Positions 1 through 8,679 of a stretch of DNA of 64,000 nucleotides are shown here, piece after piece. A program made the translations under genes and the position numbers. The stretch's first letter is position 1. Every line of letters starts with the position of its first letter. This stretch comes from Pontibacter rufus (GTDB lineage: Bacteria; Bacteroidota; Bacteroidia; Cytophagales; Hymenobacteraceae): the NCBI RefSeq assembly GCF_015694705.1, contig NZ_JADQDR010000001.1, positions 434,001-498,000 of the forward strand. Reading direction: 5' to 3'. The notes below the pieces were generated by a model. It saw nothing but the letters and a program-made list of their open reading frames with translations, was not told where the DNA came from and did no database searches.

Positions 1-1048
1 TCTCATAAGTGCCCGGATCGTAACTGTAATTCTTGAGCAGATACTGGCGTACCCTGTCCAGGTCTTCTGCCGTGGTTCTTGATACGTTCGGGCCGCTCAC
101 AAGCCGGCGGTTTGCAATTCTGTTGATACCCGGATATGTTTCTGTCTCGTGCTCGTAGTTGGCAAAGAAGAACAGTTTGTTTTTAATGATGGGTCCTCCC
201 AAACGGGCGCCATAAATTACGTTTGACCGGTCGGCCTGCTCCGGCAGTTCCTCGTCGCCTACTTTAGTACCGTTAAAATTCTGATTCCGGTAAAAAGTAT
301 ACACAGAACCTGAGAACTCGTTTGTGCCGCTACGGGTAACAGCATTGATACCGGCGCCGGTAAAACCAGACTGGCGCACATCATAAGGCGCAATATTTAC
401 AGAGATTTCCTCAATGGCATCCAGTGAAATTGGCTGCGAAGAGCCACCCGGAAGCGGGTTGGAGCTTAAGCCAAAAGCATTGTTGAAGTTAGCTCCGTCT
501 ACCTGCAGGTTGTTGAAGCGGGCATCGCGGCCGGCAAAACTGTTTCCGTTGGCTTGCGGCGTAATGCGGGTAAAATCCGTAACGCTTCGTGAGATGGTAG
601 GCAGTGTGGTGATCTGCTCGGTGCTTACGTTGGTTGCAGCCCCTGTTTTATTTGCATTAAAAACCGAGGACTGGTCTGCCGAAACTACCACCTCCTGTAA
701 ATCGGTGCCGGATTCAGATAAAGTAGCTTCCAGTTCATATGGCACACCTAATTTTAAATTGATGTTGCTATAGGTCTTGGGCTGGTAACCAATATAGCTT
801 ACTTCAATTGCATAAGGGCCGCCTGTACGCACGTTAGCAATGTTAAAACGGCCATCGGCGTTGGTTACAGCTCCGTAAGTTGTGCCGGAGGGTTGGTGTG
901 TGGCTCTTACAGTTGCACCAATAAGGGGCGCCCCCTGCTGATCCCTGACGGACCCGTTGATACTACTCGTTGTTACCTGTGCCCAGGCTAACTGCAGCGG
1001 CAGCAGCATGACCAGGCACAGAACCAGGCTCTTGTAAATAGTTCTCAT
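1..1048 (-). CDS. TonB-dependent receptor, Oar-like (3' part cut off by window edge)
   Basis: Outer-membrane TonB-dependent receptor; the first 349 residues are in the window and the frame is still open at base 1. It begins with a signal peptide (residues 1-20, ending LAWAQ). A carboxypeptidase-regulatory-like beta-sandwich follows at about 25-110, with the typical GSVRDQQGAPLIGATV opening. The plug domain then starts (about 115 onward), containing QVDGANFNNAFG and TRSGTNEFSGSVYTFYRN, which are typical of the Oar/OmpA-like branch. The ATG at 1048-1046 lies 24 nt after a good -7 box. The substrate cannot be told from sequence; members of this branch transport oligosaccharides, peptides or siderophores. 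It appears to be transcribed alone. Confidence 0.9.
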   Translation of the reverse strand, partial: MRTIYKSLVLCLVMLLPLQLAWAQVTTSSINGSVRDQQGAPLIGATVRATHQPSGTTYGAVTNADGRFNIANVRTGGPYAIEVSYIGYQPKTYSNINLKLGVPYELEATLSESGTDLQEVVVSADQSSVFNANKTGAATNVSTEQITTLPTISRSVTDFTRITPQANGNSFAGRDARFNNLQVDGANFNNAFGLSSNPLPGGSSQPISLDAIEEISVNIAPYDVRQSGFTGAGINAVTRSGTNEFSGSVYTFYRNQNFNGTKVGDEELPEQADRSNVIYGARLGGPIIKNKLFFFANYEHETETYPGINRIANRRLVSGPNVSRTTAEDLDRVRQYLLKNYSYDPGTYE

Positions 1049-1072
1049 AAATACGATTAAGTAATTTTTTGG

Positions 1073-1080
1073 CAAAATTA
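1073..1080 (-). promoter_or_regulatory. -7 promoter box of the TonB receptor
   Basis: TAATTTTG on the minus strand is an exact match to the Bacteroidota -7 consensus TAnnTTTG, 24 nt before the receptor ATG. No convincing -33 TTG was found. Confidence 0.55.
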
Positions 1081-1185
1081 TTCATAAAGAATTTAAAACA
1101 CCTTATCTATCTGTTAATTTAAAGTTAAGATAAGTATTTTTTTTATGAGGTACCACTATCTGCCAATAAATCAAATCGTTATGGT

Positions 1186-1809
1186 CTATAAAGGCGGCCG
1201 CACAGCTTTGATAAACAGTTTCTGGAAGTAATCTGAATAGAGGTTATTTTCTGTTACGCCCAGTGAGGTGGAAGCATGTATAAACCGTACTTCCTCATCG
1301 CTGATAACCTCTGTTACCATACCCACATGCGTTACCTCATTGCTGAACCTGTTAGCGCCGAAGAAAACCAGGTCGCCCTCACGTATGTTCTTTAACTTTA
1401 CTTTTTTGCCATAATGGCTTTGCTCTTCGGAGGTGCGGGGTAGCGGAACATCTATACTCTGGAACGAGGTGCAAAGCAGGCCGGAGCAGTCCATGCCCAC
1501 ACGGGTGGTGCCGCCCCATTTGTAAGGCACACCGGTATAAGAGCGGGCTGTTTCGATAACGGTACTGATCTGGGCGCCTGGGTTGCGTGAAACGCGGGCG
1601 CGGCGGCTGTGGTCTTTGGACGCGGCAATGCTGCGGCTGTCATCTCTGTTGTGGCGCCCTTTGCGCTGCTGGCGTTTGGCGGCGGCTATTTCGCGGGCTG
1701 ATCTGTACGTTTCGCCGCGCTTGCTGAAAACCGGCTGTGAGGTCTGGCAGGAAGCCATCAGGACCAGGAAAAAGATTAGCAGGGCTGATGTCGTAAATAG
1801 TGTTCTCAA
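1186..1809 (-). CDS. NlpC/P60 family cell-wall endopeptidase lipoprotein
   Basis: Predicted peptidoglycan endopeptidase of the NlpC/P60 (CHAP-like cysteine peptidase) family, 207 aa. The N-terminus is a lipoprotein signal ending LMAS-C21, so it is probably membrane-anchored. A basic, Arg/Lys-rich linker spans about 30-80, followed by the catalytic domain at 85-205. The triad is visible as Cys108 (MDCSGL), His161 (THVGM) and His178 (FIHAS). The start is TTG at 1809-1807 with AAGGT about 8 nt upstream on the minus strand; there is no in-frame ATG that keeps the signal peptide. It is monocistronic. Cleavage of D-Glu-diaminopimelate bonds is inferred from the family. Confidence 0.9.
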   Translation of the reverse strand: MRTLFTTSALLIFFLVLMASCQTSQPVFSKRGETYRSAREIAAAKRQQRKGRHNRDDSRSIAASKDHSRRARVSRNPGAQISTVIETARSYTGVPYKWGGTTRVGMDCSGLLCTSFQSIDVPLPRTSEEQSHYGKKVKLKNIREGDLVFFGANRFSNEVTHVGMVTEVISDEEVRFIHASTSLGVTENNLYSDYFQKLFIKAVRPPL

Positions 1810-1904
1810 AGCTTACCTTGGCAAAAGTGAAACAAAGTATAATAAGTGGCTAAATTAACGATTCAGATTCTTTTTAAAAATGAAATTCAATCTAGTTATG
1901 CCGG

Positions 1905-2485
1905 TAGCTATTGCAGTGCTTGCATAGCAGGAGGGGAGCACAGCATGCTGCGCTGCACCTACAACGAAACCAAAATCTGCATTACCTGCCGGAAGTGGTG
2001 CTTAACCTTGTTAACGCTGAAGAAATAAACTGTATTATGCGCTACTATCACGAAAGTTTTCTGCCGGGGCCACGCTCAGCGCCGGCGCCATGTAGCCCAT
2101 ACCGCAAAAGCGAACGCGTATAAAAGGAGAAGGATATGGTGGTGGCGCAGACAGAACTGTTAGAAAGGGAGAAGGAAAGTGGCCACAGGCATTGACTTTA
2201 AGCCGTGTGTTACGGCCATGCCGGCGCGATGGCAACCTGCACCTGAACATCGTAAAAACCGGCATCTGTGACGAGAACTGGAACTATAAACCGCCTGAAG
2301 GTATAAAAGAGATGCTTAAACTATGCGCAAGCCTGGGCAGCATTATCTCCGGTGAACATGCCATCAGTCTGGCGCAGCGGCCACACACCGGCATGGCGCT
2401 CAACCAGGTATAGTTGTGCCTGGTGCGCGGTATAAAAGACATTTTCGAGCCGCCCGCCATTCTTAATGCGGGCAAAATCTTTTAG
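1905..2485 (+). pseudogene. Remnant of FAD-linked oxidase (GlcD/D-lactate dehydrogenase type)
   Basis: Decayed gene visible in changing frames. Around 1960-2050 one frame reads LPEVVLNLVNAEEINCIMRY, matching the start of the FAD_binding_4 domain. About 2060-2090 gives GATLSAGAM, which resembles the usual GAGTGLSGGAL. Then most of the enzyme is missing. At 2205-2230 the C-terminal motif CYGHAG/DGNLHLNI is split by a one-base insertion. The frame then runs through SLGSIISGEHAISLAQRP, meets an in-frame TAG (probably GAG to TAG) at 2411-2413, and resumes with LVRGIKDIFEPPAILNAGKIF before a stop at 2483-2485. Intact homologues are about 460 aa or longer, so this is an internally deleted, frameshifted, nonsense-containing relic. 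Confidence 0.8.
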
Positions 2486-2538
2486 ACCAGACAGGAGATG
2501 GAGGCGCGGGAGCAAGTATATAGCCGGCAAGTATAAAC

Positions 2539-2598
2539 AAGTATAAACTAAAAGCAGGTGCAGAGATTAAATTCTGTGCCTGCTTTTAGTTTATACTT
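2539..2598. terminator. Hairpin built on inverted AAGTATA motifs, probable bidirectional terminator
   Basis: Perfect 20-bp arms at 2539-2558 and 2579-2598 begin with AAGTATAAA and end with TTTATACTT. The inner loop has a further short stem. Two extra AAGTATA copies lie at 2514 and 2529. It sits between the oxidase relic (+) and the convergent small gene ending at 2623 (-), a typical place for a shared terminator. Confidence 0.65.
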
Positions 2599-2622
2599 AT
2601 ATACCTGACAGCCGTCGATTTT

Positions 2623-2874
2623 TTATGATTGTTCGTTCTGCTGTGCCGGTTTATTTCCTGCCGGTATGTCATCATCCTTGTTCTCAGCCAGATCGGCATC
2701 CAACTCACCCAACTGCTGATACGACTTTATCCGGTTTTTAGGCGATTCGTTTAACGGATTCTGCGGAGAGTCGCAGGTAGTGCCTTTTATCGTTTGCCCA
2801 GGCTGTTGCATGGCCCCGGGGTTACCTTGCTGATGCTGTACATCATTTTTTTGTTGTGGGTGTTTCGCTTTCAT
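2623..2874 (-). CDS. Small hydrophilic Gln/Asn-rich protein, unknown
   Basis: An 83-aa, very polar ORF (many Gln, Asn, Lys, Asp; a single Cys; no membrane segment), probably disordered. It starts 13 nt after the stop of the upstream hydrolase gene on the same strand and ends just before a terminator-like hairpin, so it is likely its co-transcribed partner. I do not recognise a family. It is supported only by its position, an ATG start and the absence of a competing frame. Confidence 0.5.
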   Translation of the reverse strand: MKAKHPQQKNDVQHQQGNPGAMQQPGQTIKGTTCDSPQNPLNESPKNRIKSYQQLGELDADLAENKDDDIPAGNKPAQQNEQS

Positions 2875-2887
2875 AGTTTTGTTGTGG

Positions 2888-3784
2888 CTAATGGCAATCT
2901 GCCGGTTCCTGCTTCTTTTGCTCTTCTTTTACAAAGTTCTCTATGTACCTGGCTACCTCTTCTGCATTCTGCTCCTGCAAAAAGTGGCCTCCGTCTTCAA
3001 AATGTATAACGTAGCACTCATGGAAGAAATTTTTCCAGTGCTGCAGCGCTTCAATCTTTATCAGTTTATCACGCTCACCCCAAAGTATAAGTGCAGGGAT
3101 GTCCTGGATTCTTTTTCGCTGCTGCCACAGCTCCTCGTACCACTTGCCGGCTCCCACTAGCTCGCGGGCGCAGGCAAGTTTTTCTACATGATCTTCGGGC
3201 TTGCCCAGCGCCTTCACATAATGCTGCCTGATGGGTTCCGGCACGTTCTCCATTTCCCCGAAAAGCTCATTTACCAGCGTTTTGGTGGACACATTAAGTT
3301 TGGAATGCAAAAACTTGCCCAGGGGCCCCACCAGGTACTTGCTGGCTTTGGAAAACGACTGGTGCTTGCTCAGAGACCAGGTCCAGGAGTTAAGCATCAC
3401 AATGTTTTTCATGTTCTCCGGATGCCTGATGGCGTAGGCCAGGCCAATGGGTGCACCAAAGTCGTGCACCAGCAGCGTAATGTCCCTGAGCTGAAGGTGT
3501 TCCATCAACTGCTCGAAGTTATCGGCATGCGCCCGCGGTTTATAACTCCAGTCCTCCGGCTTGTCCGACAGGCCAAAGCCCAGCATGTCCATGGCAATGC
3601 AGCGGTAGTGCTTGCTGAGTACCTTTATCAGGTTACGATACAGAAACGACCAGGAAGGCGTACCGTGTACCATCACTATGGGTGTGCCTTCCCCTTCATC
3701 AATATAATGCATTCTACCCGCCTTTAATTGCAGGTACCTTGATTTGAAGGGATACTCATTCGTGTCCAGCCAGTCCGGTTTCAT
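2888..3784 (-). CDS. Alpha/beta hydrolase, haloalkane-dehalogenase-like
   Basis: A 298-aa alpha/beta-hydrolase. The oxyanion loop is HGTPSWSFLYR (40-50). The nucleophile is Asp108 in the elbow VHDFGAPIG, an aspartate as in haloalkane dehalogenases and epoxide hydrolases rather than the serine of esterases. The acid is probably Asp239 (WGERDKL) and the base His267 (EDGGHFLQ). Classical dehalogenases carry Trp right after the nucleophile, as a halide ligand; here it is Phe109, and the oxyanion motif has Thr42 where many have Asn. Real dehalogenase activity is therefore uncertain, and an epoxide hydrolase or other C-X hydrolase is possible. The start ATG at 3784 is clear. The small gene at 2623-2874 follows closely. 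Confidence 0.85.
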   Translation of the reverse strand: MKPDWLDTNEYPFKSRYLQLKAGRMHYIDEGEGTPIVMVHGTPSWSFLYRNLIKVLSKHYRCIAMDMLGFGLSDKPEDWSYKPRAHADNFEQLMEHLQLRDITLLVHDFGAPIGLAYAIRHPENMKNIVMLNSWTWSLSKHQSFSKASKYLVGPLGKFLHSKLNVSTKTLVNELFGEMENVPEPIRQHYVKALGKPEDHVEKLACARELVGAGKWYEELWQQRKRIQDIPALILWGERDKLIKIEALQHWKNFFHECYVIHFEDGGHFLQEQNAEEVARYIENFVKEEQKKQEPADCH

Positions 3785-4203
3785 AAAAACAACTTAGGGT
3801 ATACTGTACTAAGCTATACTTTGAATCAGGTGACAGGTTGCTGGTTTTAACGAAAACAGGCAGGCGTGCTGCAAAAAATCAGGCGCTGCGGCGCTACACA
3901 AGGAGTTGGGAAGTATAAAGTATACCTTTACGCAAGGGCAGGTATAAGTGCCCCGATAGGATAGATGAAGTATAAACGGATCAAGTATGAGAACAGTGTT
4001 AGAGCATGCTATTTAGCCATCCTGAAAGTTAAACAGGCGCAAAACAAGACATTTCTGCAAGTCAATGAGGTTTTTCAGAATGCCAAAGAGCGCGTATTAT
4101 TTAAGCTGATTGCGTGCTCTTTGCTTAATAAGCTGATCATTCCTGTTAGCCTTCAGCAATTTAACCACTAACAACCAACAAGCTTTCTTTTGCCCTTATA
4201 CTT
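3785..4203. other. Gene-free stretch between hydrolase and asnB
   Basis: About 420 bp between divergent genes. It holds five AAGTATA/TATACTT copies: 3815, 3911, 3918, 3968 and 4197. The last ends on the base before the asnB ATG. There is an imperfect hairpin near 4085-4125 (AAGAGCGCG with CGTGCTCTT). The 68-codon ORF at 3965-4171 has no family features and I do not regard it as a gene. Confidence 0.5.
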
Positions 4204-6111
4204 ATGTGCGGACTAACAGGTGTTTTTGCTTTTACGGAAGGTGGCAGGCTGGCGCTGGTAGGGCTGCGGCAGGCCTCAGAGGCGCTGCGGCACCGTGGTC
4301 CTGATGCCGGGGGGCTGTACCTGCACGGGCCCGTGGGACTGGCGCACCGCCGGCTTTCTGTCATCGATCTCTCTTCGGAAGCAAACCAGCCGTTTACGGA
4401 TGCAGGCGGGCGTTATACCATTATCTTCAACGGCGAGATACTCAACTACAAACAACTGCGGGCAAAACTAGAGCAGGGCGGCATACGGTTCCGCACAAAT
4501 GCCGACACAGAAGTTTTGCTCCAGCTATACCTGCAACAGGGGCAGGATTGCCTGAAAAAGCTGCGCGGGTTTTTTGCCTTTGCCATTTACGACGCTGCAG
4601 ACGAAAGTCTCTTTATCGCCCGCGACCGCTTTGGGGAAAAGCCGCTGCTATACTATAAAGATGCTGGCAAGTTTCTGTTTGGATCTGAGATGAGCGCTTT
4701 ACTGGCGCTGGGCGTTCCACGTGAAGTAGATTATACCTCGTTGCTCCAATATCTACAACTGAGTTATGTGCCCGCTCCGGCCTCTATGTTGCAGGGCGTG
4801 AAAAAGCTGCTGCCAGGCCATTCGCTCTTTATCCGCAAGGGCAGGGTGCAGGAGAGAAGCTGGTACCGCTTGCCGTTTAATGCGGAGAAGGCCGCTAACA
4901 ACCCCTTGCCTTACAAACAACAACAGGTAAAGTTGCAGCAACTGATGGAGCAGGCTGTAGCCGAACGCCTGGTGGCCGACGTGCCGGTAGGTGCTTTTCT
5001 CAGCGGCGGCATCGACTCTTCGGTGGTGGTAGCGCTGGCTGCGGGGCTTAACCCGCAACTCAAAACCTTTTCAGTCGGGTTTAAAGACCAGCCATACTTC
5101 GATGAAACACACTACGCCCGCTTGGTAGCACAGAAGTATAAAACCGACCATACCGAACTGCTGCTGCGCAACCATGATCTATACGAACACCTATCCGGCA
5201 TGCTCGATGCTTTGAGCGAACCCTTTGCCGATTCTTCGGCACTGGCAATGTATGCGCTGAGCAGGTATGCTGGCGGGCAGGTAAAAGCGGTGCTCTCAGG
5301 AGACGGAGCCGACGAATTATTTGGAGGCTATAACAAGCACTGGGCAGAGTATAAAATTGCGGCAGGCGGTATTACGGCCGGTGCTGTAAAGCAACTCGGG
5401 TTCCTGTGGGAGGCCCTGCCTGCTTCCAGAAGTGGCGCCTGGGGCAACAAAGTGCGGCAACTGCAGCGGTTTGCAACAGGTGCGGACATGCCGGCGGCCG
5501 CCCGTTACTGGTTCTGGGCCACATGGCAGACAGAAATGGAGGCAATGGCATTGTTGCTACCGGAAAAGCAGGCGCTCACAAACAGGAGGCTTTATAATGC
5601 CACAAAAAATCGTATGCTGGAGTGCTTTAATGCAAAACCTTGTACTATAAACAACGTATTGTGTGCCGATTGGCAATTGGTGCTGGCCAATGATATGCTG
5701 CCTAAAGCTGACCTGATGGGTATGGCCAATGGACTTGAGATCAGGAGCCCGTTTCTGGATCACCGGCTTGTAAAATATGCGTTCTCGCTGCCAGTTGCCT
5801 CTAAAATAGATGCGGGTATCCGGAAGAAGATTTTACGGGAAACATTCCGTGCTGTATTGCCGCCGGAGCTGTTTAAGAGACCGAAAAAAGGCTTCGATAT
5901 TCCGCTGCAATCTTTTTTGCAGACAGAAGGCCGCAGCCTGCTGCAGGAGTATCTTTCAGATGATTTTGTGGTGGCGCAGGGTATTTTTGATGTACAGCAA
6001 ACGCGAAACATCCGGCAGGGTATGAACTCATTCTCAGTGCCTTCCGTTCAGACAAAAGCATGGATGCTGCTGGTGTTTCAACATTGGTGGAAAAAATATC
6101 TTAAAGTATAG
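4204..6111 (+). CDS. asnB: Asparagine synthase (glutamine-hydrolysing)
   Basis: A 635-aa class II glutamine amidotransferase/asparagine synthetase. Cys2 (MCGLTG) is the N-terminal nucleophile. Residues 1-190 are the glutaminase domain (RRLSVIDLS, FNGEILNY). The synthetase domain carries the PP-loop SGGIDSS at 267-273 and LSGDGADELFGGY further on. It converts aspartate, glutamine and ATP to asparagine in the cytoplasm. It stands at the head of the glycan locus, and AsnB homologues in such loci often amidate sugar acids (uronates) or act in glycan modification. Whether this one is metabolic or glycan-directed cannot be decided from the sequence. TATACTT directly abuts the ATG. Confidence 0.93.
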   Translation: MCGLTGVFAFTEGGRLALVGLRQASEALRHRGPDAGGLYLHGPVGLAHRRLSVIDLSSEANQPFTDAGGRYTIIFNGEILNYKQLRAKLEQGGIRFRTNADTEVLLQLYLQQGQDCLKKLRGFFAFAIYDAADESLFIARDRFGEKPLLYYKDAGKFLFGSEMSALLALGVPREVDYTSLLQYLQLSYVPAPASMLQGVKKLLPGHSLFIRKGRVQERSWYRLPFNAEKAANNPLPYKQQQVKLQQLMEQAVAERLVADVPVGAFLSGGIDSSVVVALAAGLNPQLKTFSVGFKDQPYFDETHYARLVAQKYKTDHTELLLRNHDLYEHLSGMLDALSEPFADSSALAMYALSRYAGGQVKAVLSGDGADELFGGYNKHWAEYKIAAGGITAGAVKQLGFLWEALPASRSGAWGNKVRQLQRFATGADMPAAARYWFWATWQTEMEAMALLLPEKQALTNRRLYNATKNRMLECFNAKPCTINNVLCADWQLVLANDMLPKADLMGMANGLEIRSPFLDHRLVKYAFSLPVASKIDAGIRKKILRETFRAVLPPELFKRPKKGFDIPLQSFLQTEGRSLLQEYLSDDFVVAQGIFDVQQTRNIRQGMNSFSVPSVQTKAWMLLVFQHWWKKYLKV

Positions 6112-6148
6112 AACTTTTAAAATATTATTAAGTATAACAATTTTTACG

Positions 6149-6177
6149 TTGTAAAAAGATATAATTTTTTAAATTTG
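6149..6177 (+). promoter_or_regulatory. Promoter of ugd
   Basis: TTG at 6149-6151, an 18-nt spacer, then TAAATTTG at 6170-6177, an exact TAnnTTTG -7 box. The ugd ATG follows after 23 nt. A second AAGTATA copy lies just upstream (about 6130). Confidence 0.7.
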
Positions 6178-6200
6178 CAATTTAATTTTATTAAACCTTT

Positions 6201-7547
6201 ATGAGAATAGCTGTAGTTGGCACCGGATATGTAGGTCTGGTAACAGGAACCTGTTTTGCCGAGGTTGGTATTGATGTAATCTGTATTGATATCGACGCAA
6301 AGAAAATTGAAAACCTGAAGAATGGAATCCTTCCTATTTATGAGCCGGGTTTGGAAGAAATGGTTGTGCGGAATGCGCAGAAAGAACGTCTTACCTTCTC
6401 TAACGACCCAGCCTCCAGCATCCAGGGTTGCGATGCTGCTTTTATCGCGGTAGGTACACCTCCCGGCGAAGACGGCAGCGCTGACCTGAAGCACGTATTG
6501 GCAGTTGCGAAAAGTATAGGCCAGAACATGAACGACTACCTGGTGGTAGTTACCAAAAGTACGGTACCGGTAGGCACCGCTAACAAAGTGCGTAATGCTA
6601 TAGCACAGGAACTGGAGGCGCGTGGCGTTGATATCCCGTTTGATGTGGCCTCTAATCCAGAGTTCCTGAAGGAAGGCGCTGCCATTGAGGACTTCCTGAA
6701 GCCGGACCGTATTGTGGTGGGCGTGGCCTCTGACAGAGCCGAAAAGGTGATGCGCAAGCTTTACAAGCCTTTCCTGATGAACGGTCATCCGCTTATCTGC
6801 ATGGACATCCCTTCAGCTGAAATGACCAAGTATGCCGCAAACGCGATGCTGGCCACCAAAATCAGCTTTATGAACGACATCGCCAACCTCTGCGAAATTA
6901 TGGGCGCTGACGTGAACATGGTGCGCAAAGGTATTGGCAGCGATGCCCGTATTGGTAACAAGTTTATTTATCCTGGTATCGGCTACGGTGGCTCCTGCTT
7001 CCCGAAAGATGTGAAAGCACTTATCAAAACAGCCTCTCAGAATGGCTACGAGATGCGTGTGCTCAAGTCGGTAGAGGAAGTGAATGAGAACCAGAAGTCA
7101 GTTCTTTTCAATAAAATCAACAAGCATTTTAACAGCGACATAGCTGGCAAAACGTTTGCTGTCTGGGGACTCTCCTTTAAGCCGAAAACAGACGATATGC
7201 GCGAAGCGCCGTCGCTCGTTATCATTCAGAAATTACTGGAGCAGGGTGCCAAAGTAAAAGCTTACGACCCGGTAGCGATGAACGAAGCCAAGCATACTTT
7301 GGGCGACAGCATTGAGTATGGCAAAGATGAATATGAAACGCTGATTGATGCCGATGCTTTGCTGCTGGTAACAGAATGGCCGGAGTTCAGGGCGCCAAAC
7401 TTTAACGTGGTGAGCAAGCTGATGAAGGGCAAAGTGGTGTTCGATGGCCGAAACATCTACGATGCTGCCGACATGCGTGACAAAGGCTTTACCTACTATG
7501 GTATTGGGCTGCAGCAGGTGGTGCAGGAAGAAAAAGCAGCCGTATAA
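6201..7547 (+). CDS. ugd: UDP-glucose 6-dehydrogenase
   Basis: A 448-aa enzyme that oxidises UDP-glucose to UDP-glucuronate with two NAD+. The Rossmann motif GTGYVG is at 7-12. TKSTVPVGT (118-126) and the NPEFLKEG substrate motif (152-159) follow. The catalytic cysteine is Cys266 in GGSCFPKD, with a conserved Lys just after. The C-terminal UDP-binding domain includes WGLSFKPKTDDMR. Length and motifs are typical of the family. It feeds the next gene, a UDP-glucuronate decarboxylase. It has its own promoter at 6149-6177, and a large inverted repeat separates it from that gene. Confidence 0.96.
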   Translation: MRIAVVGTGYVGLVTGTCFAEVGIDVICIDIDAKKIENLKNGILPIYEPGLEEMVVRNAQKERLTFSNDPASSIQGCDAAFIAVGTPPGEDGSADLKHVLAVAKSIGQNMNDYLVVVTKSTVPVGTANKVRNAIAQELEARGVDIPFDVASNPEFLKEGAAIEDFLKPDRIVVGVASDRAEKVMRKLYKPFLMNGHPLICMDIPSAEMTKYAANAMLATKISFMNDIANLCEIMGADVNMVRKGIGSDARIGNKFIYPGIGYGGSCFPKDVKALIKTASQNGYEMRVLKSVEEVNENQKSVLFNKINKHFNSDIAGKTFAVWGLSFKPKTDDMREAPSLVIIQKLLEQGAKVKAYDPVAMNEAKHTLGDSIEYGKDEYETLIDADALLLVTEWPEFRAPNFNVVSKLMKGKVVFDGRNIYDAADMRDKGFTYYGIGLQQVVQEEKAAV

Positions 7548-7577
7548 AATAAATAAGTAGACGGAATTAGCTTAAAT

Positions 7578-7643
7578 TATATTATTTTGCCCTTCTGACA
7601 GGTTTTTGTAATAAAGAGCCCGTTAGAAGGGCAAAATAATATA
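7578..7643. repeat. 19-bp perfect inverted repeat between ugd and uxs
   Basis: Arms at 7578-7596 and 7625-7643 match perfectly (TTTTGCCCTTCT paired with AGAAGGGCAAAA at the core), with a 28-nt loop. There is no T-tract directly after the right arm. It lies 27 nt before the uxs ATG, so it could be a terminator/attenuator, a processing site or a palindromic repeat. Confidence 0.75.
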
Positions 7644-7670
7644 TACCAGTTCTGTTTCTATACTTTGTTT

Positions 7671-8633
7671 ATGTCTCAAAAAAGAGTGTTGATAACGGGC
7701 GGTGCGGGTTTCCTGGGCTCTCACCTCTGCGATAGATTTATCAGGGAAGGCTACCACGTCATTGCCATGGACAACCTGATTACGGGCAGTCTGGCCAACA
7801 TAGAGCACCTGTTCGGACTGAAGGAATTTGAGTTCTACCACCACGATGTATCTAAATTTGTGTACGTGCCGGACCACCTGGACTATATCCTGCACTTTGC
7901 ATCGCCGGCAAGCCCGATAGATTACCTCAAAATTCCGATTCAGACATTAAAGGTTGGCTCTTTGGGAACGCACAATCTGCTGGGTTTAGCCAAAGCCAAA
8001 AATGCGCGTATGCTGATAGCTTCTACTTCCGAAGTATACGGCGATCCGCTGGTGCACCCGCAGGCAGAGGATTACTGGGGCAACGTGAACCCGGTAGGTC
8101 CCAGAGGCTGCTACGATGAGGCCAAGCGCTTTCAGGAGGCTATGACCATGGCTTACCACATGCACCACGGTATGGAAACCCGTATTGTACGCATCTTTAA
8201 TACCTATGGCCCCCGCATGCGCCTGAACGACGGCCGCGTACTGCCTGCTTTCCTGAGCCAGGCACTGCGGGGCGAGCCGCTCAGCATTTTCGGCGACGGC
8301 AGCCAGACGCGCTCTTTTTGCTATGTGGATGATTTGGTGGAAGGCATTTACCGCCTGCTGCTCAGCGATTACGCCATGCCAGTGAACATCGGTAATCCGT
8401 CTGAAATCACCATCAGAGAATTTGCAGAGGAAATTTGCAAGCTAACCGGTGTAGAACTGAAGATAGAATACCAGCCACTGCCAAAAGACGATCCGCAAAA
8501 GCGCCAGCCCGATATTACCAAAGCAAAGGAACTGCTGGGCTGGGAGCCGCAGGTAGATCGTGCCGAGGGACTGCAAAAAACCCTCATCTATTTTAAAGAC
8601 AAAATACAGGCGCCCACTACAGAGAAGGCATAA
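7671..8633 (+). CDS. uxs: UDP-glucuronate decarboxylase (UDP-xylose synthase)
   Basis: A 320-aa extended short-chain dehydrogenase/reductase. The nucleotide motif GGAGFLG is at 10-16, TSEVYG at 119-124 and the catalytic pair Tyr148/Lys152 (YDEAK). [15 protein letters not shown] and [13 protein letters not shown] are strongly typical of UDP-xylose synthases. It decarboxylates UDP-glucuronate, the product of the preceding ugd, to UDP-xylose for surface glycan assembly. I chose the ATG at 7671 over the TTG at 7665 because [11 protein letters not shown] is the usual N-terminus. TATACTT occurs a few bases upstream. A strong terminator follows. Confidence 0.93.
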   Translation: MSQKRVLITGGAGFLGSHLCDRFIREGYHVIAMDNLITGSLANIEHLFGLKEFEFYHHDVSKFVYVPDHLDYILHFASPASPIDYLKIPIQTLKVGSLGTHNLLGLAKAKNARMLIASTSEVYGDPLVHPQAEDYWGNVNPVGPRGCYDEAKRFQEAMTMAYHMHHGMETRIVRIFNTYGPRMRLNDGRVLPAFLSQALRGEPLSIFGDGSQTRSFCYVDDLVEGIYRLLLSDYAMPVNIGNPSEITIREFAEEICKLTGVELKIEYQPLPKDDPQKRQPDITKAKELLGWEPQVDRAEGLQKTLIYFKDKIQAPTTEKA

Positions 8634-8635
8634 AG

Positions 8636-8679
8636 TATAAATAAAACAGGCTGCTCCGGAGCAGCCTGTTTTATTTATA
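8636..8679. terminator. Bidirectional terminator, perfect 44-bp palindrome
   Basis: Perfect 22-bp arms (8636-8657 and 8658-8679) centred on GCTGCTCC/GGAGCAGC with A/T-rich outer ends, between convergent genes. It overlaps the stop codon of the minus-strand gene (8675-8677), and AAGTATA lies at its left edge. Confidence 0.85.

Noticed and set aside
414..773. 119-codon + strand ORF
   Set aside because: Opposite-strand shadow of the TonB-dependent receptor frame, which has clear family motifs.
3965..4171. 68-codon + strand ORF before asnB
   Set aside because: No family features, odd composition, starts inside an AAGTATA cluster; treated as non-coding.
7655..7670. TATACTTTG before uxs (and before the NlpC gene) as a -7 promoter box
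   Set aside because: It has three rather than two bases between TA and TTTG, and is explained by the iterated AAGTATA word.
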